Origin: Schizophyllum amplum | Taxonomy: Eukaryota; Basidiomycota; Agaricomycetes; Agaricales; Schizophyllaceae | NCBI GenBank assembly: GCA_007026445.1 | Contig: VDMD01000031.1 | Coordinates: forward strand, 124,001-188,000 | Length of the DNA stretch: 64,000 bases | Direction of reading: 5' to 3' | Part shown: piece after piece, positions 47,301-59,400 of the stretch | How the letters are laid out: every line of letters starts with the position of its first letter | Position numbering within the stretch: position 1 is the stretch's first letter | Program-made: the position numbers and the translations under genes | Notes under the pieces: model-generated | Told to the model about the DNA's origin: nothing | Seen by the model: the letters and a program-made list of their open reading frames with translations, nothing else | Database searches by the model: none

Positions 47301-48545
47301 TTGAGGGCCGCGTCCATCTGCGTATCTTTCCGTCAGCTTAGCGCGAAGAGGAGGCGAGCCTGCACGTACGTCCTCGTCAACGTCCCCGTCGTCGGCGTCG
47401 GTGACCATGTCCATCGTCATGTCGTCCCCGTCCCACACCGAGAGCGCGGAGGTGTCGAGCCCGAGCTCACTGGGGCCCATCAGGCTGCTGTCGGGGTCGA
47501 AAAGCGACGCGCCCAGCGAGTCGTGCCGCATGGTTGGCGGCGACAACGTCGTGTTCGCTCTCGATGCGGCTGACATGGTCAGTTGAGACATGCCCGAGCC
47601 CTGCCGCTGCTTTTGCTCCCTGCCCGAGCGTGGCGTCGAGGTCTTGCTACCCGGCGTGCCACCCGGAAGGCTCAGCTTCGGAAGCGGCGACCTGTTGGGG
47701 GTGCGTGGGGTGCCATTGGTTTGCGGCGAGCGGGGCGTGCCGTTCGTCTTCGGTGAAGCCGGCATGTTCTTTGCCTGTGCCGCGCTTCGCTGCGGAGGGG
47801 ACTTCGCAGGCGGAGAACGAACCGCAGACTTCGGGCTGGCCGTGACGGCATCCTTTGGCACCGGCCTCCGAGAGGCGGACGACATGATGGACGACGCTGA
47901 AGAGAGGAGCGACGTCGTTCGCGAGCGCGCGGGTGACTTGGTGATATCCGAGTCGTCGGTATCGGAATGCGGCGTGGCAGGCGGTTTCTCGAACATGGTC
48001 ACCGGCCGCGCTTGCTCCTTGACGGCGGATGGACGTCTGGAAGACACGACTGAAGGCGCGGTGAGCGATTTTGTCATGGCTGCCGAGGTGGACGAGGTGG
48101 ACTTTGCGGGGTTGAACGAGTTGCCGGCGTTCGCGCCTTTCGTGGGGACAGAGAGGCGGCGCGAGGGTGCAGGGATAGACGACGAGGGGCGGTGCGTGCG
48201 CGAGGGCGAGGGGATGGGCGTGGCATTGGGTGACCGGCTACTTGACGCGGTCGAAAGGGTGCCAATGGGTGACCGGCTGCTGGACGCGGTCGAAAGCGTA
48301 CCGTTGCGCACTGTGGTGTTCCCGCTCGCGGTACTGGACAGGGAGTGGCCACGGGGCTTGCGGATTGAAGATACGGACCGGGAAGCGCTTGTCGACTTCG
48401 AGGCGCTGGGCAGCTTCACGGGACCAGAGGAGGAAACCCGCGTGGACGATTGGGAGAACCGTGTCGAAGTCTCGGATGGTGTCGTCGGCGTCCTGAAGGA
48501 CGTCGGCGGAAGAGCAAGCGACCTTCTGTTATCTGTTGAAGCCAT
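44389..48545 (-). CDS. Large F-box/WD40 protein (SCF substrate receptor)
   Basis: Thirteen minus-strand exons: 48545-47370, 47317-46941, 46885-46866, 46817-46669, 46609-46494, 46434-46356, 46296-46134, 46078-46048, 45986-45706, 45651-45512, 45457-44918, 44861-44551 and 44494-44389. They give 1162 residues in one frame. Order: a Ser/Thr/Pro-rich disordered region of about 390 residues with many SP/TP sites; a coiled coil ([26 protein letters not shown]); a Cys-pair segment (YCVCGGKK); acidic run; helical pre-F-box part ([15 protein letters not shown]); the F-box ([29 protein letters not shown]); and WD40 repeats ([80 protein letters not shown]) interrupted by another Ser-rich insert. It should recruit phosphorylated targets to an SCF ligase. 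Without the 20-nt exon at 46866-46885 it splits into two false genes. Confidence 0.85.
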
Positions 48546-50490
48546 GGCGTTCCGTCGCTTCTGAAGAGCGCAAAGCTCAAGGACGGTCTCTCGATCTCGT
48601 GTACCTGACCGCTTGGTGGTCCCTGACCTTCTGTTGCGAACTGCTGCAGTTCGTAAGTAAGCATCGGTTTTGCTGACGACGAGAGACACGCACTGTCACC
48701 ACGTATGATCCTGCAGTCTGCGCAGATTCACGAAAAGCAGTCGTTCCTCTGAGACCGAGCGAGACCAAGCACCGCGCGACGCGACGCGAAGTTTGAGAAC
48801 GCGATTGGAAGCAAGAGACAAGTTGTAATTTCGTGATTTTCCGATATCAATGAGTTAATTCCAAGAAGAGTCGGGGATGAGGACGCCGTATAGGACGCCC
48901 GCGTCGTTGGCAATGTTAAACGTCGACGACAAGCTGTAGCTGCGCGCGAGGCACCAACCGAAAGTATGTCCCGGTATGGTAATTTGAATAATGGACCCAC
49001 AATGGTAAAGTCAAACAAACAACAGTGTCATTGCTCAAATGGAATTTGCCTTTACATACGAATACTTACACGATGTTTTTTTTGCAGTATGAGATGCACT
49101 GGAATGCGCATACATCTATCGAATCCAGAGCTGAGCTGAGATAGCAGTAAGTTTGCGATAGAAAAATTCCGACTAGCACTCAAGCGCCACCAGTAGGGAT
49201 GAACACATTGCGTACCTGCGTTGGCGCTGCAAGGGACTGCGCACCTACCACATCCATCATCCCAGTTGAGTTGATGTATCTTTATCACGTCCGTCAAACG
49301 GGCCTGGGGCCACAGGTAGTGCCCGTGCTGTCTTCGTGTCAGTCGTATAGAACTTGCCTCAAAGCTACCGCAGACAGCTCCAGCAGTTATGGTATCGAGT
49401 CGGACGACGAAGTGAGGCCCTAGAAATGTCGCCGTTCTCCATCCGCGGACGGCCTTGGAGGGGCCTTTTACCTACTACGAGAGACATCGTGGCCGACACC
49501 AGGCCGACACCCGCGCCCCCTGAAGTCAATGCCGAATCTTCCGCTGGGGAAAACGCCAGACGGAGACGCTAGAGAAGACGGAGGTGACTCATTCGTGCGG
49601 TGAGCGACGTCCGGATAACAAGCACGACTTACCTCCAATGCTTCGATTCTTGGGTGAATCTGGGGGCGCGCCAAGGGAGGACGCATGGTCCGACACGCCG
49701 CGAGAAGAATTTCGACCTGTCGTTGCAGTCATGCAGTGAGTGGTCGCGCCTGACCCGTACTCCTGTCATCGCAAGCCGCGCAGCGATAGACCCGCTAGAG
49801 CGACAGCACCAGGGAACTACCAGTGACACCATCTATCAGGATGGATAGACTGCAATCGTGCTGTAGCCCAGGTTCGGCGCGATGTAGTCGTTAGCACCAT
49901 CCTCTAGTAAGGCTCAAGATTGAAGGACCTATCTGGGCCGTTGACGGACTCGTAAGGCACCGTTGTTTGAGATACGAGACAATGGGGACCGGGGACGGAT
50001 GGCGATGGCAGAAGGACATGGTCTCACCGTGGGCCTGAGACGTCGGCAGGCCGTAGAGTGCGCACTGCGCGGGGAGCCCTCCGAGAGAATATAGTCCATT
50101 CGGGGGCATGATATCATGTTACGGTATGCGGCGAGTGGAGTCAGGGCGTGCGCTAGTCCTATACTGGTTGCTTGAAAGGCAGAAAGAGGGCGATAGAGGG
50201 GAGGCTGGGAGTCGTTGACTTGGCCACGATTCGACTGTGACTCTGGTGAGCGGCAGAAGGAGGACCGGGAGGGTCTCGATTTACGCAAATTTGTGTGATG
50301 GAAGGAGTTCAACTTGATGGGATCAAACCCGTGGGAAACTCTCGTGGTGAAGCTCTTTTCGGAATTTCCGCGTTCCTTCGCCCTTCCCACCAGCCCCACC
50401 AGTCTCGTTACTCGTTGACGCCGTTCCCGTCGACGACGAAGGTTCCCCGGTCAAGGTGTCGCCACTAGAGTCAACTTTGAGCTGCCCAGC
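48546..50490. other. Long intergenic region
   Basis: 1.9 kb between two divergently transcribed genes. Frames on both strands are short and lack domain-like content or splice consistency. No repeat or RNA gene seen. Confidence 0.4.
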
Positions 50491-51258
50491 ATGAAGCTCG
50501 ATATCCTCGATACCGACTATTTCTCGACGGATGCAACGGCCAGCTCGACCCTCGGGTCGCTCGCGTTCTCCCGTTGCGCCATAGTATCCCTCTCGGCGGC
50601 TCTTCTTATCCTCCTTGCTGCTCGCGCTGCTCTCTGGGCGCTCGCGGCAAGGTCACGGTCAACGGAATCCAACGACACCGGAATGGAGAAGCGCGGCGGC
50701 GACCAGCCCCGCCGCTGGTCGAAATATGGCGGGATCAAGTGGGAGGCGTTATCGCCACTCAACTTGCCCTTGTCGTTCACCTTGCCCCGTCGCCCGACGC
50801 GCGGCGCAGCTGTCGGCTTGACCCCCGCCCTGCCCGCTCCCCAGATGGCCGAAACAGCACCTTCCTCTCGCTCCATGGCAGCCGCGCAGGTCAAGCGTAA
50901 AGGCTCGCCCTCAGGTGTGTAACACGTCAAGCATTGTATTCTGCTAGAAACTCACAAGCGCATTTCAGGTCCACCCGTATACCAGTCCGAGGCGCCCGTG
51001 TCGATGGCAAAGATCATCATGTCAAGACACGTACGTCGCTCTCCGATGGTCGCACACCTTACGCTGACCTCTGTATAGACCTATCGCAGGCCAGGCACCC
51101 CCCGCCCAACCAAGCGCCCAGCTGCGGCAGCGCCCGCTCCTTCATCCCCAGCGACACCAACCCTCCAGCCGCCACAATCGTCGGCCGCACCCTCGTCTTC
51201 CCCGTCCGCCGATCAGCGGGGCTCTCCCGCGGACGGCCCGCAAGACTGCATGGTGTAA
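50491..51258 (+). CDS. Single-span membrane protein of unknown function
   Basis: Exons are 50491-50914, 50969-51030 and 51079-51258, giving 221 residues. A short acidic N-terminus (MKLDILDTDYFSTDATAS) precedes one hydrophobic span (AIVSLSAALLILLAARAALWAL). Then comes a long Pro/Ser/Arg-rich tail with SKYGGIKWEALSPLNLP, LPRRPTRG, and a middle conserved-looking piece SGPPVYQSEAPVSMAKIIMSRHTYRRPGTPRP. The tail ends QDCMV, and the short Cys tail could be lipid-modified (inference). No family recognised. Clean gtgtgt and gtacgt introns support the model. Confidence 0.65.
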
Positions 51259-52765
51259 TGCATGCATCCTCGGGGCAGCGCGGCGCACGTCGCTCTCACG
51301 GCACGCACCCATGCGCCGCGCAGTGGATAACGCCCTCCACGCGATTATCCTTATTATCTGAGTCCCCACGATATCGCCGACGATTGTACATATGCATGAA
51401 AGCTTATTTATGACCGCACGCGCCCCACGTCTTCTCTTTCGCGCGGCTCTGGCCTCCCTCGTCACCGCGGTGGCTTCTCTGGTCTTTGTCAAGGCCTTCC
51501 GAGTCAATGCTCTGGCTTACCTCGGAGGGCCTGCGCATGATCTCCCGAGGCAAATCCTGCAATCCCTCACCCATCCGAGCATGCACCGTCCCTGCCGCTC
51601 TACCGCCTCGACGGCCCGCCGCTTTACGGAGTCCGGTCGCGCGCAGCTGTACGAAGCCGTCAGACCTGACCTTGGGTGGACGACCAGATCATCGGGACCG
51701 CCTTCCAATGGCGCATCCGCACACAATGGCACAATGGTCGCTCCCGCCATGCTCCGACGTCGTTGTGCGGACACGGCGACTGAGCGGCAGCGGCGTACAG
51801 GACGCCAAGGGCAGACAGCACGGAGACAACCTCTACAGGACGCGGAGCCACACGCAGGACTGAAAGCACGAGGGCGCACCGCGGTCGCACCCCCGCCAGT
51901 GGACCCGCCCGCCCCACCAGGGCCGCACAGACTTTCTCTTCTCTTCGGACTGTAAGATGTACACCTTTCGCATCGCATCGGGACTTGATTTCCTTACCTT
52001 CTCGCCCGTATGGTCTCGGACTTTGTTATGGCGTCGCGGAGTAGAGGCGGCGTCGATGGCGGAAGGGATGTGCTTTTCCATGCAGTCGTGCGCACGGTGG
52101 GATGATACCCACCGTGTGCACTGCGCATGTAGGGCACCCCATAGAACCACTACGCTATCTTTTGTCTTTTGCTTTCGTTCCCCCCCTTCCCCCACGACAG
52201 TCACCTGCTACGCTACGACGAACACTTAAAGCTACCTACCGGATAACGTACACACTCGCATTAACTAGACCCGCAACAGAATGAACAATTCAAAGACGAC
52301 CTTTGTCGAAGAACTGAGGTATTCTTCCAAGAATCGTGCAAGGTTCACGCGCACGTCCTGTACACTGAAGCTGTCCTATAGCTCCCAAGCTTGTATAGAG
52401 CTCAGTTTACACAAAGAAGACTGGTCGCTGCGTCCGCCGTCAACCGACATTCTCTCGAGAAATCTGCACAATGGTGGCGAGTCGCGACTATGCGAGCCAC
52501 GTACTGCCACGTCATTTCTCTGTAGCTCAGCCTATAGTAAAAGTATACACTATTCCGTCCGAGCGGTGGCTCTTTCTGGCCACTGTGTCTGTGCTGGTGC
52601 ATCATCAGGCAGCCTGCCTCTGCTTAAAGTATGTTCATCTTTGTGGGTCCATGTGTAATTATCACGTGCCAATCACGCGAACGTTCCCTTCCCTTACGCT
52701 CTCGGCTTCGAAAGTACAACTCGTTCACCTTGCAGGTGCGGCCGAATAAACTGTCGCGCTGCTGA
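51259..52765. other. Intergenic region
   Basis: About 1.5 kb. A 187-codon plus frame at 51392-51955 and antisense frames over the same bases are open, but they look like chance GC-rich frames (Arg/Ala/Pro-rich, no domain, no splice pattern). No gene supported. Confidence 0.35.
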
Positions 52766-53698
52766 ATGCTCAAGGCGACGCGCGTTGCCCTCGGGAGCAC
52801 ACCAAGTAGCAAAGCATGGGTTAACCGCCAGCTCCGGGACCCCTATGTCAAACACCGTCTCGACTTCCGCTCACGCTCGGCCTTCAAGCTGCTAGAGATC
52901 GAGGCCCAGCACCTGTTCCTCGAGAAACCCCATGTCCAGGGTGTCGTGGATCTCGGAGCAGCTCCGGGCGGCTGGAGCCAAGTCGTTTCCCGCAAGCTGG
53001 GATGGTCGAGGGAGGGAAAGGCGCCGGTACGTGCGCCCAGTGGAAAGACACTGAAGCCGGCCGGAACGACTCAGAAGAGCGCTCGCGTCGACTTCTTGGA
53101 CGACTCTTACGATCCTCTCAACATCGACGACGCGCTGCACACGCTAAAGGGACGCGGCACCATCGTCGCAGTCGACCTCCTCCCCATGCTGCCGATTCCG
53201 GGCGTGCAGAGCATCAAGGGCGACTTCCTCGCGCCGGCCACAGTGCAGAAGGTGCGCGCCATGCTTGCGCGCCCGGAGAACCCTGGGGGGAAGGCGGACC
53301 TCATTCTGTCGGACATGGCGGCGAACGCGTCGGGCACGGGCGTGCGCGACATCCAATCGAGCCTGGACATATGCGAGAGCGTCTACAACTTTGCGGCGCG
53401 GAACTTGAGGACCGTAGACGAAACCGGGGATACGAGGGGCGGGGTACTATTGTGTGTGCATATATTCTTTCACATCTCGCCCCAACTGACGAGATCCACC
53501 TCAAGGATCAAGTACTTTGCGCATCCCCTCCTCGAAGAGTTCAGTCGTCGGAGCCTAGAGCCCAACTTTCGAAAGGTGCACCTCGTGAAGCCGCCAGCGA
53601 GTCGCTCGGATTCGCGCGAGACCTACTTCCTATGTATGGGATTCAAGGGGGACTGGGAGCGCGGAACAAGCAGCGATTTTGGTCTACTGCCGGGGTAG
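52766..53698 (+). CDS. MRM2: Mitochondrial 21S/16S rRNA 2'-O-methyltransferase (MRM2/FtsJ family)
   Basis: Exons are 52766-53451 and 53506-53698, giving 292 residues. The fold is the RrmJ/FtsJ Rossmann methyltransferase: SKAWVNRQLRDPYVK, RSRSAFKLLEI (catalytic Lys41), the SAM-binding VVDLGAAPGGWSQVV, VAVDLLPM...VQSIKGDF, the catalytic Asp in LILSDMAANASGTGVRDIQ, a Lys in LLIKYFAHP, and SRETYFLCMGF with the last Glu of the K-D-K-E tetrad. Mrm2 methylates a uridine of the large mitochondrial rRNA peptidyl-transferase loop. The N-terminus (MLKATRVALGSTPSSKAW) is basic and free of acidic residues, as in a mitochondrial presequence. An insert of about 30 residues after LGW is common in fungal forms. 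Confidence 0.88.
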   Translation: MLKATRVALGSTPSSKAWVNRQLRDPYVKHRLDFRSRSAFKLLEIEAQHLFLEKPHVQGVVDLGAAPGGWSQVVSRKLGWSREGKAPVRAPSGKTLKPAGTTQKSARVDFLDDSYDPLNIDDALHTLKGRGTIVAVDLLPMLPIPGVQSIKGDFLAPATVQKVRAMLARPENPGGKADLILSDMAANASGTGVRDIQSSLDICESVYNFAARNLRTVDETGDTRGGVLLCVHIFFHISPQLTRSTSRIKYFAHPLLEEFSRRSLEPNFRKVHLVKPPASRSDSRETYFLCMGFKGDWERGTSSDFGLLPG

Positions 53699-54201
53699 GC
53701 GGACGCCAGCTTGGTGAGTCTCTCCCCGGGGTGTAGTACGGTCTCAAAGTTGACAAAGAGCAGGAAGGGATACGTGCGAGTCAAGCGGGACACCAGAATA
53801 CCTACCTTCACATATTCCTTCTTCAAGCCAGAAGTTGTTCAGTCTTGAATCAATCGCTATTCCTCACAACCTTTCTTCCCGGCTGTCCATAATCAAGAGT
53901 CTGTCGCAGGGCAAGGCGTTGAAGCTGTGAACTGTGTACCTCCCTCTTACTTCGTTCATCCATCCTGGCTCTCCGGCGCTCGGCAGGATAGCCAGGGCGC
54001 GCACTGCATGCCCTCAACGGGTTAGCAGCAGGCACTCATGCCAATGGGCCCTTCTCGCCTTATTCCAACATGGGTTGGACATGCGCCTGGGAGCCATCGC
54101 CGGTGATGTCATCCTATGTCAGCGGCGAGCGAAGATGCTAAAGTACCAGACTCCTCATCTCTTCCTCAACCACATACCCACTACCCACACGCTCATATAC
54201 C
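53699..54201. other. Intergenic region
   Basis: About 500 bp between MRM2 and SLM1, both on the plus strand. No gene supported. Confidence 0.3.
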
Positions 54202-56121
54202 ATGTCGGACTCATTATCGCGCTCAGGATCGGGCAAGTTCTCGGCGTTGGGGCGGAACTCGACTTTGGTCAGGAAGAATGTCAGTTCGCAAGAGACGCAA
54301 CCATCGGACGCGCTCGTCGAGAGATTCACGGCGTGGAAGCACGCGATCAAGCAACTCATTGCATACTTCGAGGTGTGTGGCCATGTCTTTGATGGTGGGC
54401 TGTATCTGACGGCGATTACAGGGCGTAGCGGATGAAGAGCAAAGCACGGCGAAAGAGCTCACCAAGTTGAGCGCCGTCATCCAACTCCCCTTCAAGCCCG
54501 GCAACCAGTTCTCAGATGAGGGAGGCATACAGGTGCGTCGTGTCGCATACCATACCCATTCGCTACTGACGCTTCGCCAGGACATCTACTCTAACATCCG
54601 CGACAAGACACGCGTGATCGCGGACCACCACACAAGTCTCGCGCGCAACATCGAGGCGACGATCGTGCAGGACCTGCAGCGCACACACGGTGACATTAAG
54701 GCCCACATCAAGAACATCCAACAGAACGCGGGGAAGCTCGCCACCGCCGTCGCCAAAGAGCGTGAATTGTCGACGAAAATCATGGCTGAGCTCGGGAGCA
54801 GTGTGACCACCATGCAGCAGATGCCAATGAACGTAACCCCCAAGAGTGATCCGTAAGCAATCCCGTTCAAGGGCTGGGATGCGAGGCTGAACTCTGGACA
54901 GATATGTCGTCAACCAGACCGTCCGCATGCAGATGCGCAAGCAGATTGAGAGCGAAAACATGCTTCACAACGCCATCATCGCCGCGCAGAATCAGTCGGC
55001 CGACTTCGAGGGAAGCATCGTGCGCGGGATCAACTCTTCGTGGTCGCGCTACGCGCAGCTGCACGCACAGATGGTTGGCGCCGTTCAGCAGGTGCAGGCG
55101 GCGCTAGCTGCGCAGACCGGCGGGCTCGCACCTACAGCGGAATGGGAGGCATTCAAGCGCCGCGCCGGGGGCCACCTGGACCCCAAGATCCCGCTGCGCG
55201 ACCCGACACACCTGAGCTACCCCCTGCAGGAAGACAGCGCGGTCCAACCCATCCGCTCCGGCGTCCTCGAGCGCAAGAAGCGCTACACGCGGCGCTCCTC
55301 CGAGTCGCTCTACGTGCTCACGCCCGCGGGCTTCCTGCACGAGTACGACACGACGGACGCGGGGCTCATCGAGGACAAGACACCCATTTTCTCCCTCTTC
55401 CTCCCCGCGTGCACGCTCGGGGCGCCGTCGGACCCGAGCGCGAAGTCGCACAAGTTCAACGTGGAGGGCAGGAAGGACAGCAACGGAACGCTCGCGGGGT
55501 CGCTGCACATCAAGCGGAGCGCATACGCGTGGACGTTCCGCGCGCGGACGCGGCAGGAAATGATGGGGTGGTGGGAGGACATGAGGGCGTGTGCGAGCCG
55601 GGCGTTGGAGGTGGGCGAGGGCAACGATTATAAGGGCCCGGTTGTGGCTGCGGTGCGCGGAGCGGGATACGAGAGCAGCGAGAGCGACGAGGAGCCGTAT
55701 GTGAGCGCCGACGAGACGGGTGCGCCGAGCGAAGGACACGAGACCTCGGCGTCAACCGAGCCGCCAAGCTATACGGAGAAGGGACAGGGGCGCCATGAGA
55801 AGGCCGCGACGGACGAGAAGGTCGTAACCGATGACAAGACCGCCCAGAATCCGGAGGTTTGTCTTTCATCCGCCAAGTGTAGCGTTGCGTGTGACTGATT
55901 GTAATTTGTACCAACAGTCGGTGGCGCGCCAAGATGGAGCATCGATGCCGAGTGGCAGTGAGACTGCAGGCCCGGACAGCGCGACGACGGAGGGCGGCGT
56001 CTCGCGCAAGGTCAGCCAGCGGCGGGCGGAGAAGGCGCCTGAAGGGAAGGAGCCGCATGTGCAGTTCCAGGAGCCCGCCCATATTGAGCGGAGTGAGAGT
56101 AAGTTTATGGAAACCCTTTGA
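54202..56121 (+). CDS. SLM1: Slm1-like F-BAR and PH domain protein (TORC2/PI(4,5)P2 effector)
   Basis: Exons are 54202-54372, 54422-54532, 54581-54852, 54902-55856 and 55918-56121, giving 570 residues. Slm1/Slm2 bind PI(4,5)P2 at eisosomes and deliver TORC2 to Ypk kinases during membrane stress. Visible order: N-terminal RFTAWKHAIKQLIAYFEGVADEEQSTAKEL, an F-BAR-like helical region (IRDKTRVIADHHTSLARNIEATIVQDLQRTHGDIKAHIKNIQQ; MRKQIESENMLHNAIIAAQNQSADFE), WEAFKRRAGGHLDP, a PH domain (IRSGVLERKKRYTRRSSESLYVLTPAGFLHEY, KFNVEGRKDSNGTLAGSLHIKRSAYAWTFRARTRQEMMGWWEDM), and a disordered acidic tail. The last exon contains a possible further donor (gagagtaagt) near 56100, so the final residues are less certain. 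Confidence 0.88.
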
Positions 56122-56495
56122 GATGCGGGGAACTTGTGAGATACGGAGCATATTCCTGATGCCAGGAGCCTTTGAGATACCTTTTTTGAGAGCGGAATAG
56201 GGGATTGATTGAATATCAGGGCTTGGAGATTATGATACCTTGTATAGTTTAGTGCCTCTGTGGCTACGAACGAGGGAGATGTGCGTTGGGATGTCTTATT
56301 GCTTGGTCAATGAGGGGGAGGGGGAGGAGCCACTGGCAGAATTATTCGCTTCCGCATCCATTGTGGCGTGTTGGGCGAACTCGTCAATACGTGGCTATGC
56401 CTACCCGTATTCCGTGTTCGTTCTGCATAAGACCCCGTTTGTGTTCCATTCTCATGGCGAGAACGATATCTGATAATCATATACCCGACGTGATG
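56122..56495. other. Short gap between SLM1 and the transposon
   Basis: 374 bp of SLM1 3' flank. The transposon therefore inserted just behind SLM1 without breaking it. No gene supported. Confidence 0.4.
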
Positions 56496-56497
56496 TA

Positions 56498-59400
56498 CAG
56501 TGTTCAATCACTCGATGAGCAGCCATCACTCGATGAGCAATTGCCTTCGGGAAGCAGTCTCATGTCCCTGCATCGTCCCGGAGAAATTGTCAGCTTCAAG
56601 AGAACCACTCATTGTATGCACTGTAATATTTTCAGGTAGAGAGGTGGACTACGTCGAGGGCAATGTGCTCGCGAACACGGATGAGCAGTGGTTGAGCAGC
56701 TCAAGCACAATTGAAAAATAATGCTACTACTTTGTCTTGCTCCAATTTCTTTCAAAAAAAAATCGAGGGATTAGCGCAGACTCCATAGAACATCCCTGTA
56801 TTGCTCAAAGGGTACGGAGATGATGTCGCGCGAATGAAAACGGAAGATGGCCGTGAGGACGCCAAAATGAGCAGAATGAGCAGTCACATCACACCGGCTA
56901 CCGGGTGCGGCGTGCCGCTGTTAGGCCCGGTTATTGACTGCATAATGAATGGTCGGGCAACGAGGAGCGACTGTGCGCAAGCTTAAATTTTTATCTTGAA
57001 CTCGTCGTCGATGTCCTCAGCTGGTCTGTATCTATGGTAGGCAGATCACTCTCGCAGAAGGCTCGTCAGCAAGACATCTCTGCTTTGAAGGAGAAGTACC
57101 TCCTCATTGCCCTTGCCGACTACGAGGACAACAAGAAGAGAGGAATCGCGAAGGGCCGGGACAGGTGCTGCGATGACGCCGTCGCTCTCTGCTGGCAGGA
57201 GACCAAGAAGGCAATCACACTGGACGGCGAAACCCTGCGTCGGCGTCAGCACAATATCGGCACCAGCATACGAGCCAGCAACGCGGTCAAGGGAAAACTC
57301 ACTCTGTCCGAGGGAAAGATACTCATAGATTACGCAAACGAGAGCGCTCGGCGAGGGTTCCCCTTCAGCCAGCGACGGATAAGCGAGCACGCGGAGATGA
57401 TCTTGAATGCGCACCTGCACGGCGACGAGTCGGACGCGGACTTCATCCATGTCGGGACATGTTGGGCACAGCGCTTCACCACGCGATATCGGGACGAGAT
57501 GAAGCCCTACTGGTCGCATAGCCTGGACCACTCCCGTGCACGCGCTGTCAACCCGAATACGAAGGCTGCATACTTCTCGATCCTAGAGGAAGCTATTGTG
57601 GGCGACGGGACACCTGAAGACCGCATCGTACCCGAGTTAATGTACGGTGTCGACGAGAGCGGGTTTCAGAGCGGTATCGGCCACAGGGAGAGGGTATACG
57701 GTCCTCCTGGACAGTCAGTACAGCAGCAGCAGCGCAGCGGGGGACGCGAGAACATCACCGTCATTGTCACGATCTGTGCCGATGGCACGAGCCTTCCGGT
57801 TGCGGTGATCTTCAAGGGGTTGGGATTTCAGGTGAAATGGTTGCAGAACAACCCGCTGAATGCGTTGTGAGTGCTCTGCATGACCAAGTAGGCCAGATAA
57901 CTCACCCGTATGCGATAGGCTTGGCTATTCGAAGAAAGGTTACACGACTGGACAGATTGGCATTGAGTGGCTGAAGGACTTCGACGCACGTACAAAAGAA
58001 AAGGCCGCTGGCCGACGACGGCTCCTTCTGGTCGACGGGCACAACTCCCATTACACCATGGGCTTCCTCGTTTATGCGAGGGAGCAGCGCATCGCAGTCG
58101 TCTGCTACCCTTCCCACTCTACGCACATCTATCAAGGCCTTGATGTTGTGATCTTCGCTCCGCTGAAGCTGAAGTGGGGTCAGGCCCGTGACGAGTACGA
58201 GCGCAAGTATGGTCGGAATGTCGACAAGACCAACTTCCTGGAGGTGTACGCAACCGCCCATGCTCAGGTCTTGACGGAGGAGAACATCAAAGCGGCGTTT
58301 AGAAAGACCGGCGTCAATCCCCTCGATCCTGCCATCATCAGTGAAGCGGCCATGGCTCCGAGCCAGACAACGTCTCTCCGACCGACAACCTCGCTGATTC
58401 CAATGACCAGTCCTGTCAAAGTCATGTCAGACTTCATACGAGATCGTACCGCGGAACAACACGCACAGGAACTTGCACGAGCAGTCGAGCGGGCTGACTC
58501 TCCACCGTCACCAGAGTCCCCGATCGCGGGTCCTTCGACCGCGTCTGCTAGCTTCTTGACGCGGACAGCCTTTCAGTCCCTCGCCGCCACCGAGTCGGGT
58601 CGTTATCTCACTTCCTCCACACCGATACCGTCTACGCACCCAACACCAATCATCCCGACGATCGCAATTTCCCCTCAGAAGCGGCGATACGACGACCTCC
58701 TGGCAATCGCGCCATCCACTCCACTGGAGGCAGCACTGCAGGCAGCTCTTCGGGAGGGCGAGGAACGATACTTCTTGAAGAAGGAGCAGTTGATCGTGGG
58801 ACAGGCCGCCGCGACGCTTACCAATGCGTACGCCAGTCGTCTGAACTTCCAGCTGAACGAGATGGAGGAAGAGAAGAGGAGGAAGCGATCGAAAGCGACC
58901 CTTCCTATTGGTAATGGGATGCCGGTACTGCTTACTGCCGACGAGCAGGTTGCGGCCGTGAAGAAGTATCACGACGATAAAGCCATGAAGGAGGATGAGA
59001 AGAAGGAGCGTGCTGCGGTGCGACAGGAGAAGTCTCGGGCGAACAAGGAGCAGAAGGCGGAGGCGCAGGCACGCGTTGCACGGAACAAGCTTGTCACACA
59101 GCAGTGGAAGGATGAGGTGGAGGAGTGGGAGCGCGAGCGCGACGCGCTGAAGGCTGATGGGGTAAAGATCCGCCGCAAAAAGCCTGTTCGTCCATCCTTG
59201 GAGAAGCCACCAGGATCGAAGAAGAGGATGCCAACGCGTCCTCCTCATGAGGACGATGCAGATGTGCTGGAGGTCGTTGATGCGGGCCTGGATGCTACAC
59301 AATCCGACTCGGATTGGAACATATCGGACGACGGCTCGAGCTCGGAGGGCTCTGGAGAGGACGAGTTGGACTAGATCATTATATGTAGGCATGTAAGGCA

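Noticed and set aside
44389..48545. Two separate same-strand genes (Ser-rich protein and F-box/WD40 protein)
   Set aside because: Only about 50 bp would separate them, and two consensus introns around a 20-nt exon join them in frame with F-box-family-like sequence at the junction.
47590..48564. 324-codon plus-strand open frame
   Set aside because: It is antisense to the Ser-rich exon of the F-box/WD40 gene. Codon bias on GC-rich DNA keeps the opposite frame open, and no domain is visible.
51392..51978. 187-codon plus frame and overlapping minus frames
   Set aside because: Arg/Ala/Pro-rich low-information sequence, no domain and no consistent splice sites. The hydrophobic start is not enough support.
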